The notes under the pieces were generated by a model. That model was given only the letters and a program-made list of their open reading frames with translations. It ran no database searches and was not told where the DNA came from. Positions 23,636 through 35,727 of a stretch of DNA of 64,000 bases are shown here, one piece after another. Within the stretch, counting starts at the first letter, position 1. Each line of letters opens with the position of its first letter. This DNA comes from Physella acuta (taxonomy: Eukaryota; Mollusca; Gastropoda; Physidae): the NCBI RefSeq assembly GCF_028476545.1, contig NW_026731669.1, positions 339,001 through 403,000 on the forward strand, given 5' to 3'. The position numbers and the translations under genes were made by a program.

Positions 23636-24079
23636 ATAATTTCTAAGAGTCGACTACACTAAAATGCTATCAAAAGGTCATGCAATATTATTCGAATTGA
23701 TGTGAAAGCTTAGAGGTTCTCAATACATCTTTATATGCATCTTTAATATTATATTTTTATTGGTAATATACTCTAAAAGCAACTGTTATTCCTAGGATAA
23801 ACGGATTTTTAAAATTAATAGAGATTATGTATAAAATTAGCTGTGTTCCGCTTGTTTACTTGATGGGCCTTGTACTTTTGCTCAATACCACTATTACCAA
23901 AACATTTTAAAATTTACCATAACATTTGCTGGTTCTAATCTTAACTCTAAACAACCAGGTATTATAAAGAAACTAAAATATGTGGATAACAAAAACATAC
24001 CATCTTTTGCCAAAGGTTTCTGTTAAGTTACATTCCACGAAAGAAACTGTGCATAACAGCAGCAACAGTAAGATCAAAT

Positions 24080-24345
24080 TGCTCATCATGAGTTAGGCCA
24101 CGATGTGTCTATCTATTTAATGAGAAAGTTTGTTCATAATAAAAGCAACACGTTTGTTTTTTAAATTCATAAAAAGCGTTTTAATAACAATATTTTATTT
24201 AATAATGCATTTTAAAAAAATAAAATATCTTCTTGAAATATATAATAATCCACTATCTTTTAAATTAACATAAACAAATGCGTTGGTCACTATAATTTCG
24301 AATTGATACCTTTACTTATATTTAGGAAGGGACCCACACTTTTAT
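24080..24345 (+). repeat. Dispersed repeat family G, copy 3
   Basis: 'cataaaaagcgttttaataa', 'taataatgcatt', 'ggtcactataatt' and 'atatttaggaagggaccca' match 14,936-15,215. Confidence 0.6.
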
Positions 24346-24417
24346 TTATATGATTTTAAATATTATTGTATCATTATATATTTCATGAATTACATTTTTT
24401 CTCTACTTTTTAGTGCA

Positions 24418-25075
24418 TTATAACATATTAGTGACAAAGCAAAGAAAAGTTATATTGCTAAAAATCAGACACATTCAAAATAACATAGGCTACCATTACT
24501 TTTTTAGAAAAACAAAATTTAAATAAATTATTAGTCAGCACTGCATCGTATTAAAAACACACACACACAGATTAAGACACATAAATGATTCCGTAAAAAA
24601 TCCCGGCTGTTCATTGGTATTTGTGTTATCTTTTAAAGTAGTTTGTATTACTTTTGGCAGAGAAAACTATTTACATTTTATAGCGTACGCCTTGATAAGT
24701 AGATGTAAGTCAAATTTGCTTAAAATAGGTAATTTCTTCATATTCTAAAATTAGAAGATCACGCCATTAGTTTTGTGCACTTTCCGTTTTTTAACCCCGT
24801 GAAATTTGAATTCATTTTTTTCTGCGTTCTTATCAGAATAATAAACACTTTTGCGGTAGCATAATTAAAATGCTTTTATTTTTATTTTCTTTCTTTAAAT
24901 AAAATATAGTTTGTACATTTAAAGCACCCAGCATATTATTTTCAACAAAATACCATATCAAGTTCTCTATATATTGATGAAGAGTCAGATTTGATATCCT
25001 GTGAAAATATTTTGCGGACAGAGAGAGAGAGAGAGAGAGAAGTGCGCGAATGGGCTTATATATATTAGGACTAGC
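24418..25075 (+). repeat. Tandemly duplicated ~770-bp repeat, copy 1
   Basis: 'attagtgacaaagcaaag', 'aggctacca', 'tcacgccattagttttgtg', 'ataataaacacttttgcggt', 'tttatttttattttctttct', a (GA)n tract and 'agaagtgcgcgaatgggc' recur in order at 25,193-25,885. Reverse copies are at 38,880-39,290, with a fragment at 41,085-41,215. Confidence 0.7.
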
Positions 25076-25192
25076 CGTTGGTACCCGTTACACGTGAATT
25101 ATCGGTCTATATATTTTTAATGGTATACATTTTTTGGAAAAATATTTTATAAAATAGTTATTGTTCAAAAAGCAATGTTCTTTACTAAAAGG

Positions 25193-25812
25193 TTTTAGGA
25201 TATTAGTGACAAAGCAAAGAGATAACTAAATAGCTATAAGCCCGACACATTTAAAATAACACAGGCTACTAATACCTATTAGAAAAAAATAAGACCAAAT
25301 TATATACATAATTTATCAACACAACACCGTATTAAATGCACGCATTGATTAAAAGGCTTAAATAACTCAGTTAAAAAACCGGCTTTTCAATAGTATTTAT
25401 GTTGCTTTTTAAAGAAATTTTATAAGTTTTGGCCGAGGAAATTGTATAAAATTCATAAATTACGTCTCGATAAATAAAACTATAGATCTAAATTAAATTT
25501 TAATGAAATAGTTCACTTCTTTATATTCTAAAATTGGATGATGACGCCATTGGTTTTGTGTACTTTATTTCAATTGTATGACATGTGACGTCAGCGATTT
25601 CTGCGTTCTTGTCCCAATTATAAACACTTTTCCGGTTGCATAATTAAAAGTGTGTTTCTACATTCGAATATGTCTTTATTTTTATTTTCTTTCTTTAAAT
25701 AAAATTGTGTTTATACATTTAAAACATCTTCCATATTATTTTCAACAAAAGTCCGTATCAAGTTCTCCATATATCGCTGAAGATTGTGATATCCTGCGTA
25801 AATAGTTTGCGG

Positions 25813-25864
<52 letters not shown>

Positions 25865-25885
25865 AGAGAAGTGCGCACATGGGCG
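25193..25885 (+). repeat. Tandemly duplicated ~770-bp repeat, copy 2
   Basis: Same word order as copy 1 at an offset of about 770 bases, with a longer (GA)n tract at 25,818-25,860. Many substitutions separate the copies, so the duplication or the two insertions are old. Confidence 0.7.
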
Positions 25886-26640
25886 TTTATATATTAGAAT
25901 AGAGAAAGTATTGTAATCGTGCACAAAAAACACGTGTAATTTTTACAGTTTTCCTGTTTTTACTTCTTAGGGCTTCATCATATACGGAGTGTAGGGGACT
26001 TATTTTCATCGGACAAACGTTCTAAATAAAGATTTATTAAAATGTCGGTGGTTCACACGTAATCAAGTTCGGAAAAACTGGACTTTGCAATTCTGTCAGT
26101 GTGTGTATGGGGGAATGTCTGTAAAAAAAGCGTGAATGGGTTTATTTGAATAGGTTACAGCTAGGTTATTTAACTTTTATATAAGTATTATTATATCAAA
26201 CTTGCAGTTCTGTATTAACTTTTGAGCGATTTCCGATAGCCGGAAGTGGGACTTATTGTACTTTTAGTTTTTCAAAAGCCTATAACTTGAGAACGGTTTC
26301 AGAAAAATAAAATCTTATAAATAAAATCTTATATAAAAGTAAAAGACCACTTTTTCTGCTTCCCGTCAACTTTAGAGTAATTTCCTTTCTACAGGAAGTA
26401 GTAATTTACAAAGTTTCCGATTTAACAAAAAAGCATATATATTTATAAAGTACTGATAACATTCCGCACTATCATGCACATATTTTTTGCCATTAACTAG
26501 GTGCCCAATTTTCGTTTCTACGAGATTCTATTGTATTTTAAATAGTTTTAGCAATTAAAAAATGATTAAAAATTATTTCTATATCCCGAGTTGCCTTCCC
26601 CGTAGTGTTATAAAAGAATATTCGCAATATTAAGGAGGAG
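25884..26640 (+). repeat. Dispersed CTTTCTC repeat, copy 2 (5' end altered)
   Basis: 'tagagaaagtattgtaatcg', 'gcgatttccgatagccggaa', 'gcctataacttgag' and 'gcactatcatgcacat' follow copy 1 (14,128-14,735) with a different stretch near 25,950-26,040. Confidence 0.55.
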
Positions 26641-28849
26641 AGATCACTCCCGGTTTATTTTCAGCACTTTAACCTTTTTTGTTTACAAAAAAAATTGCAT
26701 GCCTAAAAACTTTTGCGCACCTAATGAACATGGTAACTCGTGTATAATAAGATGGAATAGTTGGTTACGGCTGCCAAATAATTTAGGCAAAATTTTCATT
26801 ATTTTAAAAAAAAATTCTTGGCATCCAACTAAGTCAAATTTAATGTTAGATTGCATTGTCTTCATGTCTTGATCAACGTGCCAACTTTTCGCACCCCAGT
26901 TTCGATCCATGATGCGTGTCGGTAAACAAACTGTCGACAGGAAGCAAGTTAGACAAGAGCTTGTAGATACGCTTTCTTACCGAAGTATATATTTTTTTAA
27001 CATTTTGAGCTTAAACTTTCACCGGAAATAAACGTTCTAAAATGGCAAAATATATAGAACTAGCGAATGAGCTAGACATTAAAAAGGAAGACAGGTTGGC
27101 ATTTGCAAAACAAAAGAAAGCTGAAAACGATACTAGAAAAAAAAAGAAGAGAAGGCTAGAAAAGAAGAAGAAAAGGCTAGAAATAAAGTAGAAAAGGCTA
27201 GAAACGAAGAAGAGAAGGCTAAAAAGGAAGTAGATGACAAGGAAATGGCTAAAGGGTTAGAAGATAGAAATTGATAAAAAGAAGCATTTAAAAGCAAGAA
27301 AAAAGGAGATGAAAGACTGCTAAAGCAGTAAATGAGAAAATACGGCTTCAAAGAGAAGCAGATAAAGCAAAGCATAAGCTAGAAATAGAGTTAAATAGAT
27401 CTGAAATTACAACAGGCAGTGTTAGTGTTTACTTAAGTTCATCACAGAGCGGCAGTCTAGGTGTTAAGCCCCTGGGAGAATGGTAGTCAAGGTGATTCAA
27501 TAAGTTTATCGGAAAATGGCAGCAATCACCATAAAATAATACTATCGGATGATAGCAAACCAATGATGATGAACAAGTTGGTCAACGAAATAAGCAACAC
27601 CGGAGATAACGTACCTATAGTAGAACTATTAAGAAAGTTGGAGTCAAACCATAAAGAAGATATACTGGACATTAAGAGTAAATTTAACAGAGAATTGGAG
27701 AATTTTTTTTTTTGAATGAATTGGAATTAATAATGAATCACAAGTTAGTCAAGAAATATGAGTCAAAAACTAGAAGGTACCTGTAATTAAAGCACAAACT
27801 GAAAGTAGAAGAAGTATATTAAGCTGTGGATACAGTAACAATAATTATATAAAAAAAAATCTAATTGATGATTTACATCGGAAACACAGGTCACTCCCAA
27901 GATCACTGCTAGTGTAGATTGGCAGATCAAACAGAAATAGTCATGTACAAGAAACTACATATAATATCAAAATACACCAATAACAATAATTTAAGAAAGA
28001 ACGTATCTTATTAGGCCAACAGAGACCTAGATGACAGATATCTAATAAAAAAAATATGAGAGGTCAAGGCAATGCCATAATATTTGTATAAAGTTGGTTG
28101 ATAAACCAAGCAAAAGAACACATAGTGAGAAAATACTAAGCTAGATGACCAAGAAATAATACAGATACCCAAAGAGAAGGAAGATAATGGTCAAGAAAAC
28201 CTAATAGTAATACAAGTTAAAATAAATCAAGGGAATTATTATAGTAGCAAAGCTAGAAGCCACACCCACAATTTATGGAAGAGATGTCAGACAGGTCATC
28301 AATTATACAAAGGTTAAAACAAACATGATTTTATGAATTTATTGTTACACATTATGCCAAGTATAGTATGTTATCTAATATATAAAGCTCAATTCATACA
28401 GCATACAGCTACATGTGATAAGTTTGTTTGTCGTGGACATACTTTGATGGATTTAAGTGTTAGATTATAACCGTGCTCATAGTCTAAATTTATAAGTTAA
28501 AAAATTACTATTAAAAGGGTTGGGACATAATTTTCATTTTTTTAAACTGATAGTAATAATTTTCGGCATGTTCATTAAACACAACTTTAAAAAAAATATC
28601 ATCTTTTATAAAAATTCTAATTATGTCTGAAAATTATATTTATATTTAGTCCTTTAGCACTTACTTCCCTTTGATAAATTAGGAAAACACAATTACTTCC
28701 CTTTATAAAACATTGCATTAGTGGAAAAGAATTTACATTTTATTACTTTGTTTTGGTGTTGGGAAAAAAATAATTACATAATTAGCGGGGATTGATCACG
28801 TGCAAATGTTGTAGGTATTTTACGATTAAGCTCGGAGTATTATAATAGT

Positions 28850-29160
28850 TCATTAAATTGAAACAGGCGCGTCCGCCGGCGCCCCACCAGGGTTCAATTT
28901 GGCGCTCTGGGCTATCCTGTGAGCGGTATGGTGCATAATTTCGCTTTAAACAGTACGATAGAGTATGGATACGAAAGGTTACTATAGTCTTTAAGTGAAG
29001 CGAATCCGGGCGTCCTCTGGTGCCCAGACAGGTTGCTATTTGGGGTCCCGGGCCTCCCGTGTTCGGTTTGGCGCCTACGTTCGTTTAAGTGAGTGCAAAA
29101 GACTATGAATAAGTTGGGGTACTATAGTCGTTTATTAAGCTGAAACAGGCGATTCCGCTA
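28850..29160 (+). repeat. GC-rich ~135-bp repeat, tandem units
   Basis: 'gaaacaggcgcgtccgccgg', 'gaagcgaatccgggcgtcct' and 'gaaacaggcgattccgct' recur about 135-140 bases apart with 'actatagtc' before two of them. Single units are found at about 46,205-46,330 (+) and 60,000-60,130 (-). Confidence 0.6.
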
Positions 29161-29162
29161 GA

Positions 29163-29575
29163 CTGTGAGCACTTTGCGTTTATGTTCGCGTTAGTGTTTT
29201 CTTTGTGTTTAGGTTGGGTTTGCGTTAGTGGTTGCGTTTTGATTTGGTTCGTTTTTGTTCTTTCTTTTTTCGTTTTCGTTTGTGTTTTTTTCTTTGGGTT
29301 TGTGTTTGTGGTTGGTTTTGCGTTTGGATTTGGTTTATTTTCGTTTGCTTTTTCATTTGTGTTTTTTTCTTTGGGTTTGTGTTTCTGGTTGGTTTTGCAT
29401 TTGGATTTGATTTGTTTTCGTTTGCTTTTTCGTTTTTTTCTTTGTGTTCGTATTGGTGTTTGTGGTTGTGATTGGGTTTGTTGTTAGGTTTTTGTTTTCG
29501 TTTGTATTTGTAATTGTGTTAGCGTTATGTTTGCGTTTTATTGTTGAGGTTTTGTTTGGTTGGGGTTTGGGTGGG
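29163..29575 (+). repeat. Degenerate GTTTGTGTTTGCG repeat block, inverted partner
   Basis: 'ctagactgtgagcactttgc' and the following GTTTGCGTTAGTG words match 21,740-21,355 in reverse complement. The hydrophobic open frames are artefacts. Confidence 0.7.
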
Positions 29576-30753
29576 CAATGCCGGGTTTATGATGATTAAT
29601 AAACACACAGGTAATGGACTTTAACAGAAAGGTTTTCACAGAAGCCAGAGCAGGGCCTGGCCGGGACGGCTAGTTATGTTATATAATGTTTAATGTACAA
29701 TATCTATGGTAGGCAAATAAAAGTAAAGGACTATATATACATCACATGATTATAAGCAGGACGTCTAAATCATGACACATGTACAGGTCAGAGCTTGCTA
29801 ATGGCAGGAATGTTATTGATGTGCCGTGACCTAGATGTAACTTAAATGGGTCAACTAGGGGAGACAACAAGAAAATTAAGCAAGCGTGGTAAGAAAATGC
29901 GTTGTGGATAAGGAAGGCTATCCCTGAATATAATAAAAAAATTAATTTATGAGTTTAATTTAATCTTGAGTATTTAAATTATGTGATATAAAAATGCAGA
30001 TAAGTCGTATAACAAATTAGTTTCTTGATATTCTTACTCAGTTGATGTAATGGGTTTAGTACCAGGGTAACTCCATGATTAAAATGTTTTTTTTCTATTT
30101 GGGCATATGTAGGTACCAACAATTAAACATAATGCTTAAACATTTCAATGCTTTTTTCAAACACTGACACATTTAAATTATCGGGTTTATTTCGATATTG
30201 ATATTGTTTAAGGTTCTGTGTATGAACAAGCTGATTGTGATGTGTGCCACTGTATATTAAAATGTATGAGCATTTTCTACACACTTATTGATCTAAATAT
30301 ATTGTCATAATATTTTGCAATTTTTATAATCTAGAAATTATCTAGTGAGTGATATAATCACCACACATTGTGGTATGTTCTGCTTGTAAACTTGTGACTA
30401 CAAATGTTTATTCTATATTGAATTTATTTTCACTCTACTTTTTTGTGTCTGGCACATGATCCTGCCCTACTAGCATTGTACTTATAAAATTGTGTTGCAA
30501 GGAGTTTTATTTGAAAAGGGGACATGTAACAGACTGTACTTTTGGCATCGTTTATCTATATTGTATTTACCATGAACTTGTACAAAAGGAGAATGCCTGG
30601 CCAACGAAGGACTATATGAGCGATTAGTCATGTTTTTCCATGCTTTTGTAAGATCGATCACATACTTTAGGGGAGAGAATGAAGGATATAAAAGGGGAAA
30701 AAATGGACACAGAAGAAATAAGAAAAATGCATAAATTTGGACAATGTTTAGAA
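29576..30753. other. AT-rich, nothing recognised
   Basis: No supported gene. A word 'gattaataaacacacagg' at 29,595 looks like a polyadenylation motif, without context. Confidence 0.4.
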
Positions 30754-31060
30754 CATGGGTTCTCAAACTGTGGGTCGCGAGCCCCAGGTGGGTCGCAAAG
30801 GGCTTTCTGGGGGGTCGCCAACTAGTAGAGTACACACCAGTAATGAAAAAAAAAAATCCCATAAATATTTAGAAAAATATCTAAAATTCGGCTTTACTAA
30901 CATCACTGGAAATGAAATAGAGAAGAAACAACGTGTATTGTGCAAAGTTGTTCTCAGTCATGAGTCTATGAAACCTTTAATTCTAAAAGGTCATTTTGAG
31001 ACGAGTCATTATGAACTTACCAAAAAAATGAGAAAGAACACGGTCATATTTTTATCATTC
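30754..31060 (+). pseudogene. hAT transposase N-terminal fragment (BED finger, ZBED5-like)
   Basis: The start resembles a hAT terminal repeat of the 'GGTTCTCAAACTGTGGGTCG' type. In the 152-codon frame from 30,755, residues ~40-88 read KYLKFGFTNI, then VLCKVVLSHESMKP and LKGHFETSHYEL. This is the BED zinc finger of Charlie/Buster-like hAT transposases and the host ZBED5 group (consensus CVLC...SMKP..L.RHLETKH). The first finger cysteine is replaced (QRVLC for QCVLC), and similarity ends after HYEL, so only the first domain is present. Confidence 0.65.
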
Positions 31061-31892
31061 AAGGAGTGCAAGGAAGCTGTGGTAAATTGTTGGATAATAG
31101 GATTATCAAAGTCAATAATACAAACTCAAACTCAGTTTCCAAGACAACTTCTCGGCCCATTCATTGTTACAATTGTCAAAAGTAGGTCATGTAGGAAGAA
31201 ACTGTCCAGATAGAGTTAGTTTTAGAAATTAGTTGGGAAGAAGGTAACAAGTCATATGCTTTGTTTTGTTTACAATAGGCCTGGTCATATGCAGAAAGAT
31301 TGTAGGGATTTTTAAGCATCAAGGAGGAACAATTGTAGGAATGACCAACATGTTGTATATATAGCTGTGCTGTTTATGTTGATACTTCTCTAGGTTGGCG
31401 AGAATCATAACTTGATGTGATGCATGATGTGGAAATACTATATTGTATTATGATAATGTAGGCTGAATTGATTTGTTTTCTAGGTTGATAGAAGTCCTTA
31501 TGCGCTGTTGATGTTTTTATACGATGTGTTGATAGAACTTTATCCTAATGTTTTATTACAAGAACTGGGGGATCCAGTGGCATGTTCTTTAAGCTACATA
31601 TAAGTAGTATATTAGGTCCCTTTTGGAGCGAATTCTTGGCGGAGGAGCGGAGGGGGAGGAGCAATGACATATAGCAAAATACTCCTGGTGCTCACTCTGT
31701 GTGCTCACTGTCTCTATCTCTCGTTTTTAAATTTGTATCTCTGTCAGTCTGTCTTTCTGTCGGATTCTGTGTCTATATAATTTTCGATCTATCGGTCACC
31801 TTTTCAACCCTCTGCTATTGTAATGCTTGTATATAGTAGTCAACACAAATAAATATAAATTTCAATCTAATTCAATCTTGAAGTATTTATCT

Positions 31893-33260
31893 ATATAGGC
31901 CTACTACTAAAATTCAAATGTTTGTATATAATTTATTTATTGATTTTTTTTTTCACTTTTTTGTCTGTTTTGTTAGATTAGATTGGAGCACCTGCTCTAT
32001 GTGTAGAACTGTTAAATACGCATTTGTATAGAATATTTTTTCCTCGAATAATATACACACATGTAAAAACGGTACATAGTTTATTAATATGTTTGTTTGT
32101 AGAAATACCCCTTTAATTATAAAAGTTCAGAACAAATATTTTATTAAAAACAAACATGGCGACGTTCATTGACGACCATGGTACCCATTAATAACGCTCA
32201 TAAAGCTTAATGATCTAGCAAATAGCTTCTAGAATAGGCATATTAGCAATTTTTAAAGTTCCAACACTTTTATCAATTTTAATAGAATACGCTAAATTAA
32301 ATTAACAGTTCTTCTAATTTGAGTATGCAATCAATGTATCTAGATCTATCTATAAGCTGTCAAAAGAAAAGTATTCAAATTAGGCAGAACCAAAAATAAT
32401 TAGTAAAAATGAAAAACAAGCACGCAAACACAATAAATAAATGAGTTTTTTATTTAACCATTTTTGTCCTAGAATGTTCTATTTTTAGCTTCACATCTAT
32501 ATATATAATTCTCCTCTTCGAGCCGTTAGAAAACAAGCTGCAAACGCTCTCCCTACCTCCCCACCCCTACATGGTTTTAGTGAGCTGTGTTCACTCTAAA
32601 TGTTTACAAGCAAAGCCGGGTTTAGTGACGACTATTAGGGGCAGATAATTTAGTTTGAAATGATTTTAAACTTGGGGAGGGGGGTAACTAAGTGGAGTTT
32701 ACTTTAACGGAGGAGGGGGGGGGGGGTTATCGTCATAACGAGCTACTTATAGTGTTTTAAAGAAATATTTTCAGTGGCAGCGTTGGTACTGCCGAATTCA
32801 CAGATTATGAATTACTGAGAAGTAAAACAACAACTAAATAGCGGCGTATGATATGCCGCGGGTCGGCTCGTATAATATAATTCGACAAAACAAGGAATTC
32901 ATCTAGAGTTACCGATAATTAGACTAGAGCAATTTTTCATCTGTTCGTAGATTCTATCTAGATCGAGATTCTAGATATACAATCTAATTTAGGCCAATAA
33001 AACAGCGAATAATTTAATTTCTTTACTAAGCTATTTCAGGCCTTAATTATTATATTTAAATCTTTGTATTTTAACAATGGACTCGTCTAAAATAGGATAT
33101 AAGCTGACTTAAGTAAAATAACCACATATATATTTTGACCAAATGATAACTGCCTAACTGGACAAGACGATAGTGTAATAGACACCATGTAGGTAGTACA
33201 GGTACGAAACACATCACGTCAATGTAAAATTTTAAGGTTTGAATTTTCCCTCATTGAAAA
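31893..33260 (+). repeat. Dispersed repeat with TAGATC-rich core, copy 2, holding a Helitron
   Basis: Starts TCTATATAGG and 'actactaaaattcaaatg', with 'gctctatgtgtagaactgtt', 'ttccaacactttta' and 'atctagatctatct' as in 12,721-13,480. It is interrupted at 32,496-32,870. The right part ends with 'gtaatagacaccatgtaggt', matching 39,640. Confidence 0.5.
32496..32870 (+). mobile_element. Complete non-autonomous Helitron (family H2), 375 bp
   Basis: Begins TCTATATATATAATTCTC after an A and ends with the hairpin GCGGCGTATGATATGCCGC, then GGGTCGGCTCG before a T. This is Helitron structure: 5' TC, 3' hairpin about 7 bases before the last four bases, insertion between A and T, no target duplication. 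The terminal four bases are CTCG rather than the usual CTRR. Five other copies in the window show the same ends reversed. No Rep/helicase. Confidence 0.75.
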
Positions 33261-33532
33261 TACACCGTACGAGATCACAACGCACGCGGTTGGTTCTAAT
33301 GCGTTTGGACCATTGAGTGCTATGTCAAATATTTTTAGAGCATTATAAACTTTATACCCTTTACTTTAACTTTTTAACTTTCTTACTGCAACTTAATTTT
33401 TTCTTTACAAACCGGCTTTACAGTAAACAAAATAAGTGAACTATAGTCCAACTGATTTATTTCTTTACCACATAAAGTGATAATGTGACATACATAGTGC
33501 CCAGATTAATTGTTTTTCCCCTAATTTAAAAT

Positions 33533-33645
33533 CAGGTACCCATCAGAACTCGGTGACCCAGATGGCGCCCTATAGAAACAGGTTCGAAACTCAGTTCGAT
33601 CTGCAGTCAAGCGCGCTACAGTCCGTTCATTCAACCCATACTTAA
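33533..33645 (-). mobile_element. SINE fragment, tRNA-like head
   Basis: Reverse complement shows 'ggactgtagcgcgcttgact', 'tagggcgccatctgggtcac' and 'ttctgatgggtacctga'. Confidence 0.55.
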
Positions 33646-34758
33646 AAATAAATCAAATACGAAAGAATTTTTTTTATAATAATAAGCTTTTAAGTGTAAT
33701 TAAATAATGTAGGAAATTTCATCGGCGACAAAATATTTTATTATGAAAGCACACATTTCTTGCTTAATTTGTTTTATTTTCTAGTTTTTAATCATTTGTA
33801 AATTATTTTTATTAAATTCCCTTTTGTTTTTTATTTTAGTAATTTTTTTTTTTTATTAAGTTGTAATCAGTAATATAATGTATAATAAGATACACAATTA
33901 AATATTTTGCTTTTTCATCAGAGAAGAATGTAAACTTAACTCGTAATTTTTTTGTTATTCTTATTAACCATAAAGCATAATACTCGCAATAGCCTATTTA
34001 AAAAAAATAATGATATTTGTTTTCAGGCAAAATTTAATGTCTTTTGCTTTCATAAAATTTAGCTTTATGAATTGCAAACTGTACATTTGAGAGTGTAGCC
34101 ATCACTACTTGCCCAAAGCATTTGCTAAACATTAGAATCATATATATCCATAATGATACAATATACATTGATTTAATGAAACTCTTAATTAAGGCACATA
34201 CTCTACATTATTAGCTTACGCATTTGCATCCTATATTGATTTTTGCATCTTATTGTAAAATGTTTCTAACTCATTAATAAAATAAATATAAAATAAAATA
34301 TAAAATAAAATATAAAATAAAATATAAAATTAATATAAAATAATGTAAAATAAATAATCACCCGTCATTAGTTAGCAATTTAAAACTCACGATAAAACAC
34401 GAACAGATTACCAACTTACAATTTGCAACGTTGGTTCTGTGTAAATTTTCTGCAATCAATCAACGGTCGCCTCTGAGAATAGCTAGGTGTGGCCAAACGA
34501 ATGTTTTATAGAATATCACAGACAACCTAGGAGGCTGGGCGTGTTTGATCATCATCCAATAGAAATGTCTCATTAGTCCATTAACGAATAAACCGATCGC
34601 CACACTGTAAGACACGTAAACTGTAGGCGTATCATGAGTATCATGGCTGTTATGTATTATTTTGTTTAACCTATCAAAAAAGAATAACTGTATGTTAACT
34701 TTACAAGTGTTTGCTATACCATATTCTTAAAGTGGACTATTCAGTGGATGTTATAGGT
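33646..34758. other. AT-rich; one (AAAATAAAATAT)n minisatellite at 34,275-34,350
   Basis: Apart from that A/T minisatellite nothing is recognised. Confidence 0.5.
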
Positions 34759-35180
34759 TGGGGGTATCAATAAATGATGTCACCCTTTTTTTGACGATTT
34801 TTACCTCCCCCCACCCCCTCCCCACCGTCACACGTCGTGACAAAAAGCCAGACTTCCCTAAAATAACGTCGCACCTCAGCCTACAACCCCCTCAAAATTA
34901 AGTTGAATTTTTTTTAAACAGCTATATTTTTCCAAAATCTTGTCTGAACTCTGTCAAAATAGAGTATTTTAATCAATTTTTATAAAAATTTATTAAAATA
35001 GCTTTCTAAAACGCAAAATAACGTCTAAAATGCGTTTCTAACATTGCCTTTATATAATGCAAAAGTGGGACGTCACACCATCTAAGCTCCCCCACCCCTC
35101 CCCATCATCACACACCGTCACAAACTTGCGGACCCCCCCTCCCCCCTACGAGTGTGACGTCATTTATGGACGACCCCTTG
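34759..35180. mobile_element. Short element with GACGTCATTTATGG-type terminal inverted repeats
   Basis: Left end 'gggggtatcaataaatgatg' and right end 'catttatggacgacccc' are inverted relatives: GGGG, then ATAAATGA(C/T)GTCAC. C-rich blocks and 'ccgtcaca' occur near both ends. Half copy reversed at 43,985-44,262. No coding sequence; superfamily not assigned. Confidence 0.5.
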
Positions 35181-35315
35181 GTGTTAAATGGTAGTATTGT
35201 ATAAAATGGGAGTTTGAGGATAACGTTAATCATAGATCAAGTTTTAAACAACCTAAAATGTATGTGTTTGGAGTGGAGACTTGAACGACACAAAAATGAC
35301 CATTGACTAAAACAT

Positions 35316-35687
35316 AAACATACACATAAGCATAAGCATAAGGATAAGCATGAGCATGAGCATGAGCATGAGCATGAGCATGAGCATGAGCATGAGCATG
35401 AGCATGAGCATGAGCATGAGCATGAGCATGAGCATGAGCATGAGCATGAGCATGAGCATGAGCATGAGCATGAGCATGAGCATGAGCATGAGCATGAGCA
35501 TGAGCATGAGCATGAGCATGAGCATGAGCATGAGCATGAGCATGAGCATGAGCATGAGCATGAGCATGAGCATGAGCATGAGCATGAGCATGAGCATGAG
35601 CATGAGCATGAGCATGAGCATGAGCATGAGCATGAGCATGAGCATGAGCATGAGCATGAGCATGAGCATGAGCTTGAGCATGAGCAT

Positions 35688-35727
<40 letters not shown>

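Larger units (their letters stand above)
27000..31890 (+). mobile_element. Fossil LTR retrotransposon-like region (gag remnants, 3' LTR-like end)
   Basis: Old, broken element, probably of the Gypsy-like (Metaviridae) group. Parts seen in order: a lysine- and glutamate-rich coiled-coil gag-like stretch beginning 'MAKYIELANELDIKKEDRL' at about 27,043-27,720; two CCHC zinc-knuckle-like remnants near 31,155-31,310; a purine-rich tract at about 31,641-31,668; and an LTR-like end with AATAAATA near 31,840. No pol region is seen. Other repeats (28,850-29,575) and a hAT fragment (30,754-31,060) lie inside. It has many breaks. The assignment is inference. Confidence 0.4.

Noticed and set aside
25065-25100. 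Possible reversed Helitron 3' end ('actagccgttggtacccg')
   Set aside because: CTAG and GTACCCG are present but no hairpin follows, so it cannot be told from a chance resemblance.
29182-29487. 101-codon hydrophobic frame suggesting a membrane protein
   Set aside because: It follows the GTTTGT/TTTTCG repeat words; the inverted block at 21,355 gives the same kind of frame on the other strand.
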